34,532 nt of DNA from Clostridium sp. D33t1_170424_F3 (GTDB lineage: Bacteria; Bacillota; Clostridia; Oscillospirales; Acutalibacteraceae). The notes under the pieces are model-generated. The model had not been told where the DNA came from. It worked only from the letters and a program-made list of their open reading frames with translations, and did no database searches. Shown one piece after another: positions 8,200-16,000 of the stretch. The translations under genes were made by a program, and so were the position numbers. The DNA lies in assembly GCF_015667585.1 (NCBI RefSeq), contig NZ_JADPEG010000025.1, forward strand, positions 1-34,532, in the 5' to 3' direction. The first letter of the stretch is position 1. Each line of letters starts with the position of its first letter.

Positions 8200-9220
8200 C
8201 GCGCTTCGTCCTCCCTCTCAGCAAATACAGGAAAAACGGCGCGCCCAGCACCGCCAGGATAATCCCCACCGGCACCTCGATGGGCGGCGCAAGAATGCGT
8301 CCCAAAGTGTCGCAGAACATCACCAGCGCCGCGCCGCCCAGCGCCGCGCCCGGCACCAGGTACCGTTCATCCGAGCCGACCAGCATGCGGATCAGGTGCG
8401 GGGCGATCAGCCCCACAAACCCCAGCAGGCCCGCCACGCTGACCGCGGCGGCCGCCAGCAGCGCGGCGACGGCGATCGCCGCCAGCCGGGTCCATTCCAC
8501 ATGCAGGCCCAGCCCGGTGGCCGCCTCGTCGCCCAGCAGGAGCACATTCAGCCGCTGGGAGAGCAGCACCGCCAGCACGAGTCCCGCCGCCGCATACGGC
8601 AGCAGCATCTGCGCGTGGCGCCAGGTGGCGCCGCCGAGCCCGCCAACGGAAAAGCTGACAAATCCCGTCAGCTGGTCCGGAAAAAACACCATCAGCGCGT
8701 CCACGCCCGCGCGCAGGAAGGTGGACGTCGCCACGCCCGCCAGAATCATCCGTGTGGGATTGATTCCATTGCGCCACGCCAGCAGGTAAATTGCCAGCGC
8801 GGTGAGCAGGCCTCCCGCAAACGCGGCGGGCGGCAGGATTGCATACAGGTTTCCGGGAAACAGCACCATCGCCAGCATGCCGAAAAAGCCCGCGCCGGAC
8901 GACACGCCAATCACGCTGGGAGAAGCCAGCGGATTGCGCATGACCGCCTGCAGCAACACGCCGGAAACCGCCAGACACGCCCCCACCATCGCGCCGCAGA
9001 GCGCGCGGGGCAAACGCAGGTTTACGACAATCTGATGCTGCACGCCGCTGTGTTCCAGAAACAACGCGCGCCAGATCTCCGGCAGGGAAATCCGGACCGC
9101 GCCGCCGCCGATACTGAGAAAAAACGACGCCGCGCAAAATACCGCCAGCAGCCCCAGCGCGGCAAAGCGCGCCGCCGTCCGGTGGCCGGTGTCAAGCTTC
9201 ATCGCCATACAGTTTTTCAT
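8147..9220 (-). CDS. FecCD/BtuC-type ABC transporter permease
   Basis: The protein (357 aa from the first ATG) is very hydrophobic, with about ten membrane segments, and matches the FecCD family. Recognisable pieces are LRLPRALCGAMVGACLAVSG near the N-terminus, NPLASPSVIGVSSGAGF, and GLIAPHLIRMLVGSDERYL near the end. It forms the membrane channel for the lipoprotein-delivered metal chelate. The start is uncertain: ATGs at 9220, 9208 and 9202 are all in frame, and only the first has a distant GGAGG. It overlaps the lipoprotein gene by up to 29 nt and the ATPase gene by 53 nt. The basic tail (TKRDVAGKKYFHQLRRKEHP) is longer than usual and is encoded in that overlap. Confidence 0.93.
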   Translation of the reverse strand: MKNCMAMKLDTGHRTAARFAALGLLAVFCAASFFLSIGGGAVRISLPEIWRALFLEHSGVQHQIVVNLRLPRALCGAMVGACLAVSGVLLQAVMRNPLASPSVIGVSSGAGFFGMLAMVLFPGNLYAILPPAAFAGGLLTALAIYLLAWRNGINPTRMILAGVATSTFLRAGVDALMVFFPDQLTGFVSFSVGGLGGATWRHAQMLLPYAAAGLVLAVLLSQRLNVLLLGDEAATGLGLHVEWTRLAAIAVAALLAAAAVSVAGLLGFVGLIAPHLIRMLVGSDERYLVPGAALGGAALVMFCDTLGRILAPPIEVPVGIILAVLGAPFFLYLLRGRTKRDVAGKKYFHQLRRKEHP

Positions 9221-10208
9221 AGAAGAACGCGAACGCCTCCGGGTAGCGCGCGTTCGGCTTCAATGTGGAAAATTCGCGCGGCACCACATAGATGCGGTTG
9301 TTCTTCACCGCGCTGACCTCCTGCCAGGCGGGATTGCTCTGAATTTCATTCATCGCGTTTTCCTCCGCCTTTTTGCCGTCGCGCGCCATCTGGATAAACA
9401 GCACGTCCGGGTTGCTTTCCAGCACCTTTTCCATGCTGAAGTCCACCATGGACTCGCCGTGGGCGGTCTCCGCGTCGATGACATTTTCCGCGCCGAGGCG
9501 TTCCAGCATATCGCCAACCACGCTTTTGGGCACGCCCGCCTTGACATAGCTGGCGGTGGCGTAGAGGATCATCGCCTTCTGCTTCGGCTTGCCCTGGGCC
9601 TTCTCGATCTCCGCGTCCACCCGCGATTTGATTTCACTCAGTTCTCCGCCGTGCCCGGGCTGATCCGTAATGTGGGTGAACAGCTCGAACAGGTAGAGGA
9701 AATCGTCGTAATCCTTGTAGCTGACAGAAATATTCGGCACGCCCGCCTGCTGCAGGGCCGGCTGGATCTCCCGGTGCTTGGTCAGCGTATTGACCAGAAT
9801 CACCAGGTCCGGCTGATAGCCCACGATCTTCTCCACGCTGGGCGTGCTCATTGTGCCGATGGTCGGCAGGGCCTTCGCCTCGTCCGGAATGTTGTCCTCC
9901 CCTTCGATGCGGGCCACCGCAGAGCCGCCCGCCATGTACCAGAGATCAAGCACGGAATTGAGCAGAACCAGCACCTGCTGCGGGCGCTTCTGGATGGTCA
10001 CCTCTCCCGCCAGCACATCGTCCAGCGTGATGGTATCCCCCGTTTCCGCAATCACATTCTTCAGCAGGCCTGTTTCCGCGTCTACGGCGCCCTCCTGCGA
10101 GGCCGAAGACGGCTGCGACGTTTCTCCCTCCGCCGGGTTGGCTGTGCAGCCTGCGGCGGCAAACAAAAGCGCCGCCGTAAGCAGCAGCGCCAACATTCTT
10201 TTTTTCAT
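9192..10208 (-). CDS. Iron-chelate-type ABC transporter substrate-binding lipoprotein
   Basis: The 338-residue product starts MKKRMLALLL and has a lipobox ending AAAGC (lipidated C21), so it is tethered outside the membrane. After a Ser/Gly/Ala-rich linker it shows the helical-backbone (type III) solute-binding fold. Features are RPQQVLVLLNS, the inter-lobe segment VGYQPDLVILVN, a long linking helix (about 150-190) and the second lobe with LESNPDVLFIQ. This class binds ferric siderophores, heme or cobalamin. It is in one operon with the permease and ATPase. Its ATG overlaps the stop of the VanS-like kinase gene by 4 nt, which ties production of the importer to the two-component system. Confidence 0.93.
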   Translation of the reverse strand: MKKRMLALLLTAALLFAAAGCTANPAEGETSQPSSASQEGAVDAETGLLKNVIAETGDTITLDDVLAGEVTIQKRPQQVLVLLNSVLDLWYMAGGSAVARIEGEDNIPDEAKALPTIGTMSTPSVEKIVGYQPDLVILVNTLTKHREIQPALQQAGVPNISVSYKDYDDFLYLFELFTHITDQPGHGGELSEIKSRVDAEIEKAQGKPKQKAMILYATASYVKAGVPKSVVGDMLERLGAENVIDAETAHGESMVDFSMEKVLESNPDVLFIQMARDGKKAEENAMNEIQSNPAWQEVSAVKNNRIYVVPREFSTLKPNARYPEAFAFFYEKLYGDEA

Positions 10209-11362
10209 GCTTCCATTTCCTTTCTTTCCTCCACAGGGCGCTCCGCCGCGGGCAGAACCACCTGGAAGGTTGTAAACTGTTCATTGCTGAAGGCGGAAAT
10301 CGTTCCGCCGTGCAGCTCCGTGATCTCCTTTGCAATGGCAAGCCCCAGCCCCGCGCCGCCCGTCCGGCTAGAACGCGAGGCGTCCGCGCGGTAGAACTTG
10401 TCAAAGATGCGCTGGAGCTGCTGCTCCGGAATCTGCGCGCCCGCGTTGCGGAACTGCAGCACCACCTGGTCCTCCCGCCGGAACGCGAGGACCGCGATTT
10501 CCGTCCCCTCCGCGCCGTAGTTGATGGCGTTGCGCAGCAGGTTGTCGAACACGCGGGCCAGCTTGTCCGCATCGCCCCAGACGGCCAGGTCCGGCTGTAC
10601 ATCCAGGCGGCAGCTGAGCGCCTTCTCGCTGAACTGCGGGTAGAACTCCTCTGTCAGCTGGGCCAAAAAATGCGTCAGGTTGACATGGGTCCGTTCCAAC
10701 TCGATGTTTTGCAGATTGAATCGCGTGATCTCAAAAAATTCGTTAATCAGTTCCTCCAGCCGCTCGGCCTTTTCCAGCGAAATGTGGGTATATTTATCGC
10801 GCAGCTCCGGCGAGATTTCCTTCTCGTCATTGAGCAGGTTTAAATAGCCGATGACGGAGGTCAGCGGCGTTTTGAGGTCGTGCGCCAGATAGACCACCAG
10901 GTCGTTCTTGCGCTGCTCCGCCTCCTTCGCCTCGTACTCCCGCCGGCGCAGCGTGGTTTTGATCGTATTCAGCTTGATCTCCATTGGGCGCAGCTCCGTG
11001 GGCAGTCGTATGAGGGCGTCCGTTTTTTTCAGCACCTCGTCGGCCGCTTCGCTGATCTGGTTCATATAGCGGCTGATGCGGGACATCGCCAGATAAACCG
11101 CCAGCGCCAGCAGCAGCAAGAAGCCAAACGCCAGCCAAAAGGTCTTATTTCTCCGGATGACTTCGTGATAGAACTGCAAAGCGCCGTCATAATCCATGCC
11201 AAAAAATTTACAGAAGGAGATGAACGCATCCGCAAACGGGGCCTGCAGCGCGCCGTCCACCATGGTATACAAAAAAATCACGCCAAGCAGCGCCGCCAAC
11301 AGGACCACGCCTGCAATCTGCAGGACCATCTTTAACTTCAGGCGCGTATATCTATCCTTCAA
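10205..11362 (-). CDS. VanS-like sensor histidine kinase
   Basis: The kinase strongly resembles VanS of glycopeptide resistance. It has two membrane segments (about 12-34 and 76-93) around a short external loop, then LAHDLKTPLTSVIGYL with His161, the segment RLEELINEFFEITRFNLQ, N-box NLLRNAINYG, and G boxes FDKFYRADASR and GGAGLGLAIAKE. I prefer a TTG start at 11362, which overlaps the response-regulator stop. It gives 385 residues, close to the 384 of VanS, which also uses a TTG there. An in-frame ATG at 11419 lies deeper in the regulator gene and has no ribosome site, and ATG 11329 is a third choice. The stop overlaps the iron-importer lipoprotein start. No vanH, vanA or vanX is present in the window, so the stimulus may be unrelated to glycopeptides. 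Confidence 0.9.
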   Translation of the reverse strand: MKDRYTRLKLKMVLQIAGVVLLAALLGVIFLYTMVDGALQAPFADAFISFCKFFGMDYDGALQFYHEVIRRNKTFWLAFGFLLLLALAVYLAMSRISRYMNQISEAADEVLKKTDALIRLPTELRPMEIKLNTIKTTLRRREYEAKEAEQRKNDLVVYLAHDLKTPLTSVIGYLNLLNDEKEISPELRDKYTHISLEKAERLEELINEFFEITRFNLQNIELERTHVNLTHFLAQLTEEFYPQFSEKALSCRLDVQPDLAVWGDADKLARVFDNLLRNAINYGAEGTEIAVLAFRREDQVVLQFRNAGAQIPEQQLQRIFDKFYRADASRSSRTGGAGLGLAIAKEITELHGGTISAFSNEQFTTFQVVLPAAERPVEERKEMEA

Positions 11363-12041
11363 TTTTGTACCCGACCCCCCAGACCGTCTTGATGAACTTT
11401 GGACGTCGCGCGGGCTCATGCAGTTTTTCGCGCAGGCGGCGGATGTGCACCATCACCGTGTTGTTGGATTCCAGGTACTTTTCCTTCCAGACCGTCTCAA
11501 AGAGCTCCTCCGAGGACAGTACCTTGCCGCGGTTCTCGCAAAGGAGCCACAGCAGAGAAAACTCAATGGGCGTCAGGTCCACTTTCTGGTCGTACAACGT
11601 ACATGCGTGCGTGTCCTTGTTGATCACCAGGCCGGAAAAGTCGATCTCGCTCTTCTCCTCCCGCGCCTCCGTGTTGTAGCGGGTGTACCGGCGCAGCTGC
11701 GCCTTGACGCGCGCCACCAGCTCCAGCGGGTTGAACGGCTTGGTTACGTAATCGTCCGCACCGATGGTCAGCCCCGTAATCTTGTCCATGTCTTCCACGC
11801 GGGCGGTCAGCATGATCACCGGATAAGTGTGCGCCTCCCGGATTTTCCGGCACAGGTCAAAGCCGCTGATGTCCGGCAGCATCACGTCCAGCACCGCGAT
11901 ATCCGGTTCTTTTTCCTTTATATAGGCCAGCGCCTGCGCGCCGTCCATGCATTTGCAGACGGTATACCCTTCATTTTTCAGATACAGTTCCACCAGGTCC
12001 GCAATTTCTTTTTCGTCGTCTACCACAAGGATTTCCGGCAT
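11352..12041 (-). CDS. VanR-like OmpR-family response regulator
   Basis: This 229-residue regulator has a receiver domain with phosphoacceptor D52 in VLDVMLPD and a C-terminal winged helix. It is close to VanR along its length: EIADLVELYLKNEGYTV, IMLTARVEDMDKITGL, ADDYVTKPFNPLELVARVKA and the ending IKTVWGVGYKIEG. It is transcribed with the VanS-like kinase and the iron-class importer, 29 nt after the HD-domain gene. The paired ATGTTC repeats upstream of the operon promoter are a plausible binding site, giving autoregulation. The function of this VanR relative outside a resistance cluster is not established. Confidence 0.95.
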   Translation of the reverse strand: MPEILVVDDEKEIADLVELYLKNEGYTVCKCMDGAQALAYIKEKEPDIAVLDVMLPDISGFDLCRKIREAHTYPVIMLTARVEDMDKITGLTIGADDYVTKPFNPLELVARVKAQLRRYTRYNTEAREEKSEIDFSGLVINKDTHACTLYDQKVDLTPIEFSLLWLLCENRGKVLSSEELFETVWKEKYLESNNTVMVHIRRLREKLHEPARRPKFIKTVWGVGYKIEG

Positions 12042-12070
12042 TTTTATCGCCCCCTAAAGAAACGCGCGGC

Positions 12071-12661
12071 TTATTTTCGCGCGCGCACCGCCGACGTGCC
12101 CTTTTCCCGCAGATAGGTGCTCTCCAGATCCGCCAGATGCAGCTTGACCGCCAGCGGGTATTTCTCATACGCCTGGCTCAGCGCAAAGCTGCCGCCCCGC
12201 ACCGCGTCGTCAAAACCGCCCATGTGCCAGCGGATGGCGACGGCCTCGCTTGTTTTGAGACGCAGAAAGCGCTCGATCAGGAAGACCGATTTCTCTCCAT
12301 GCCCATACGGAAAACTGTCCTCTACCATATAATAAGCTTTCTTTTCCCATGCGCCGGTCTGTTCGTTTTTTACATTGCGCGTACCTTCTTTGTAAAACTG
12401 CGCCTTGCAGACGTCGTGCAGCAGGCCGCAGATGGCAAAGCTCTCTTCGTTGTCCGACTCCGGGTCAAACTGTTTTTCCATCATGGTGCGGTACACGTTC
12501 ACACTGTGCTGCACCAGTCCGCCCAAACAGGCACAGTGAAATTTGGTACTGGCGGGCGCCGTAAAAAAATCCGTGCGGCTCAGCCACTCAAAAAGCGCCT
12601 CGCTCCCGTCCCGCGTGATTTTGCTGCGGAAAATCTCCTCAAATTCTTCTTTATATCCCAT
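12071..12661 (-). CDS. HD-domain phosphohydrolase-like protein
   Basis: The 196-residue soluble protein shows the HD signature: H52 in GGLVQHSVNV, the H82-D83 pair in ICGLLHDVCKA, later histidines in YGHGEKS and RWHMGG, and a C-terminal aspartate in LHLADLEST. HD proteins are metal-dependent phosphohydrolases or phosphodiesterases acting on nucleotides and related substrates. The exact substrate cannot be read here. It is the first gene of the seven-gene minus-strand operon, with ATG 12661 behind GGAGG and a near-consensus promoter upstream. A link to the two-component system or importer is implied only by co-transcription. Confidence 0.85.
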   Translation of the reverse strand: MGYKEEFEEIFRSKITRDGSEALFEWLSRTDFFTAPASTKFHCACLGGLVQHSVNVYRTMMEKQFDPESDNEESFAICGLLHDVCKAQFYKEGTRNVKNEQTGAWEKKAYYMVEDSFPYGHGEKSVFLIERFLRLKTSEAVAIRWHMGGFDDAVRGGSFALSQAYEKYPLAVKLHLADLESTYLREKGTSAVRARK

Positions 12662-12710
12662 AGTTCCTCCTTGCTCCGGATTTTCAACCGACCTTCTTAT
12701 TAATTTATTT

Positions 12711-12739
12711 ATTATACTGGATTGATTGCCATGTGTAAA
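12711..12739 (-). promoter_or_regulatory. Promoter of the HD-VanRS-importer-siroheme operon
   Basis: On the minus strand TTTACA (12734-12739) and a perfect TATAAT (12711-12716) are 17 bp apart, about 50 nt upstream of the HD-domain ATG. Confidence 0.8.
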
Positions 12740-12741
12740 GG

Positions 12742-12758
12742 ATGTTCACCGAATGTTC
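12742..12758 (-). promoter_or_regulatory. Paired direct repeat upstream of the -35, likely response-regulator box
   Basis: Two ATGTTC hexamers in plus-strand reading (12742-12747 and 12753-12758; GAACAT on the minus strand) are exactly 11 bp apart and end 2 bp from the -35. OmpR-family regulators bind 10-11-bp spaced direct repeats in this position when activating. The VanR-like regulator encoded in the operon is the natural candidate. Confidence 0.5.
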
Positions 12759-13069
12759 TTTCACAGTAAATTTTCATGGATTTTCGTTGCAATCTTATGT
12801 ATTTTTGTGTCATTCTAACGAGGGAATATTGATTTTCAAAAAGCTTCATGTTAATATAACGCTAAGAACGGATGACAACGGGACAAATTTTTAGGCAAAT
12901 TATAATAATTCTTAATTTTGCTAATTCACAAATCCAATTTCCGGAGCCGTTGTTTCCAATTCCCGTCTGCTTTACAATGAGGAAAAATCGAGGATGGAGG
13001 TCCATCGACTATTCCTGTTTGGCAGTAAAGCAAATTTGAGAAGACACGAAGAAGAGGATGGAGGAAAAA
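12759..13069. other. AT-rich intergenic region between divergent operons
   Basis: This stretch upstream of the GH97 gene contains no credible coding region. It is markedly AT-rich compared with its surroundings. A weak plus-strand promoter candidate is TTGATT (12829-12834) with TAATAT (12852-12857) at 17-bp spacing. A TATAAT further downstream lacks a good -35. No riboswitch or cre site was recognised. Confidence 0.5.
12829..12857 (+). promoter_or_regulatory. Candidate promoter for the GH97 gene
   Basis: TTGATT and TAATAT have exact 17-bp spacing, but each matches consensus at only four of six bases. It would give a leader of roughly 205 nt. Confidence 0.3.
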
Positions 13070-16000
13070 ATGAAAAGAAAGACACTACGCTCATTTGTTG
13101 CAGTCGCTCTGGCGCTGCAAATGGCAGCGGCCGGTGCGGTGCCCGTATTAGCGGCACAGACCAACGCAACGGCTGTGACGCCGGCATACGCCGTTTCTGC
13201 CGCGGAGGTAACTGAGGCGGGCGACGTTGTATTGTATCTCAGCGACTTGAAACCCACCTACACAAAAGTAGGCTACGGCAGCCTCGGCATCGACAAGGAC
13301 ATCGACAACAAACCCCTTCGCCTGCGCGATAACGACTTGAAAATTGTGGAATACACAAAAGGCCTGTGCGCGCACGCGGCGTCTGAAATCCGTTACGATA
13401 TCTCCAGGCAGGGCGCCAGGCGCTTCCAGGCTTACATCGGCGTACAGGCGGACTCCGTTTATAACGGCGAGTACGGCAACTGCGGCTTTATCGTCGAGAT
13501 CGACGGCGTGGAAAAATACAATCTCGCAGATCTCTCCGGAAAAGCGGCGCAAAAATTCCTGGATATTGAAATCCCGGAGGGCGCAAAGGAATTGGTGCTG
13601 AAAACCACAAACGGCTCCGACGGCGTCACCACCTGCGACCACAGCCTGTGGTGCGACGCAAAGATTTTCTGCGATGAGTCTGTGCAGACCGCGCTGGCCT
13701 CCGCTGAGGCGCTTGCCAGCCAGTCCGTGGTGCAGATCGGCAAAACCGCACAGCTTTCCGTCAAGGGGTATTCCATCGGCGGCGCGGAAGTTCCGGGCGA
13801 CACCCTCACCGTTACTTATAAGAGCTCCGACGACGCCATTGCAACTGTTGACGCAAACGGCCTGGTAACAGGCGCCGGCGACGGCATTGCGACCATCACC
13901 TGCACGGTTATGCAGGGCGACGTCGTTCAGGAAGCAACCATCAATATCATCGTCGGCAAGGGCGATCCGGACTCCACATGGGAAATCACATCCCCGGACG
14001 GCAGCGTCAAGGCGCTGTTCAGCCTGTTCGACGGCAAAGTCAGCTATTCCTCCTTTAAGGACGGAGACATCATGGTCGACAACTCCAGGGTTGGCCTGAC
14101 CACCAGCCTCGGCGATTTCTCCGACCTCAGCTTTAAGGACAGCACCACAGCGGAGATCAACGACCCCTACGAGCTGATTGGCGCTAAAGTGACGCAGGTG
14201 GAAAACAAAGCCAACGAGACGACCCTCAACTTCACCAAGGAAGGCGTGGAGGGCGTTACCTTCAGCGTGGTTGTGCGCGCGTACGACGACGGCATTGCAT
14301 TCCGTTATGCCATCAACGCCGAGGAGGCCGGTAAAGCCATCACCATCAGCTCTGAAAACACCAGCCTGCAGATTCCGCAGGGCTCCACCGCCTACGTGAT
14401 GCCGTACATCGCGCACAACGAGCAGGTGGAAGAAGAACGTCAGCTCAGTGAGCTGAACGAGCGCTACTGCATGCCGCTGCTGTACAAGACGCCGACCGGC
14501 CAATACGCTCTGATCTCCGAGGCCGCCCTGAACGAGGAATACTGCGGCGCGGACATCATCGGCAACCCGAACGGCCGTCTGGATATCGTATTCTCCAACG
14601 AACAGGGCAGCAAAGCCATCACCACAACGGCGCCGTTCGTCACTCCGTGGCGTTTCGCCGTAATGGGCAACACCGACGACATTGCGATGAACACCATGGC
14701 GGAAAACCTCAGCCCCGCAAATGTCATCGGAGACACCTCCTGGGTCGAACCGGGCGTCACGGCGTGGACCTGGCTGAACCGCGAGTCCACCAGCGATCCG
14801 GATGTCTACAAGAAATATATCGATTTCGCCGCCGAGATGGGCTGGCAGTATGTACTGCTGGACGAAGGCTGGCAGCCGAAGGGCAGCAGCAACGGCCACA
14901 GCGGATACGCTTATTGGGGCTATTTTGACTGGACCGAGGATCTGCTGCAGTATGCCAAGGATAAGGGTATCCGCCTGATCGCCTGGCAGAACCACAACGA
15001 TCTGAAAAAAGAAGGAGAAGCGGAGCGCCGCATCAAAGAACTGGCCGATATGGGCTTTGCGGGCATCAAGCCGGACTTCTTCAACTCCCAGTCGCAGGAC
15101 TACATCAAATTCTATATCAAGCTGATGCAGGTCACAGCGGATAATAAAATGTGGATCAATATTCACGGCGCCAACAAAACGACCGGTGAAAGAAGAACCT
15201 ATCCGAACGCCCTGTCCCGTGAGGGAATCTTCGGCGCGGAACAGGATCTGTTCCGTCCCGCGGACGTCAGTTCATTCCATAACTGCATGCTGCCGTTCAT
15301 GCGCGCTGCGGTTGGCCCGGCAGACTATACGCCAATGTTCTCGCACCGCACCAACACCCGCAAGCAGTTCACCATCGCACAGATGGGCGCGCTGACCGTC
15401 TCTTACGAAACCGGAATCCAGTGCTTCGCGGACCGTCCGGACGCTTATTTGGACAGCCCGGCCTGCGACTTCTTCAGAAGCTTCCCGAAGCAGTGGGATG
15501 AGGGTAAGATCATCGCCGGCGAACCGGGCGAATACGTCAACACCGCGCGCAGAAGCGGCGATAACTGGTACCTTGGCCTGATCTGCAACGAAGCGCGCAC
15601 CGCGGAGTTCAAACTCGACTTCCTCGACGATGGCGACTACTTTGCTTATATTTATGAAGACGGAGAGACCGTCGACGATATCACCGCCCGCACCCAGAAG
15701 GTCGATAAGAATACCACTTTGACGATCCCGATGGCCCTGCACGGCGGCGCCATGATCAAGATCGTCAAGGGTATGCCGTCCCAGGCGGATTCCATCACCC
15801 TGAACGAAACCGAACTGACCATGATGCCGAACGAGTCCGCGACATTGACCGCAACGCTCTCTCCGGAGGATGTGGACTTTAAGACCGTCACCTGGACTTC
15901 CAGCAATCCGGAAATCGCAACGGTTGTCAACGGCAAAGTGACCGGCCTCAAGCCCGGCACCACTACCATCACCGCGATAACCGGTTTTGACGGCGATGTT

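Noticed and set aside
9946-10602. Arg/Ser-rich minus-strand frame across the kinase-lipoprotein junction
   Set aside because: A frame-shifted shadow of two good genes in the same direction.
10205-12041. A glycopeptide resistance cluster
   Set aside because: Only VanR/VanS-like genes are present. No vanH, ligase, vanX or vanY homologue is encoded, so resistance is not supported.
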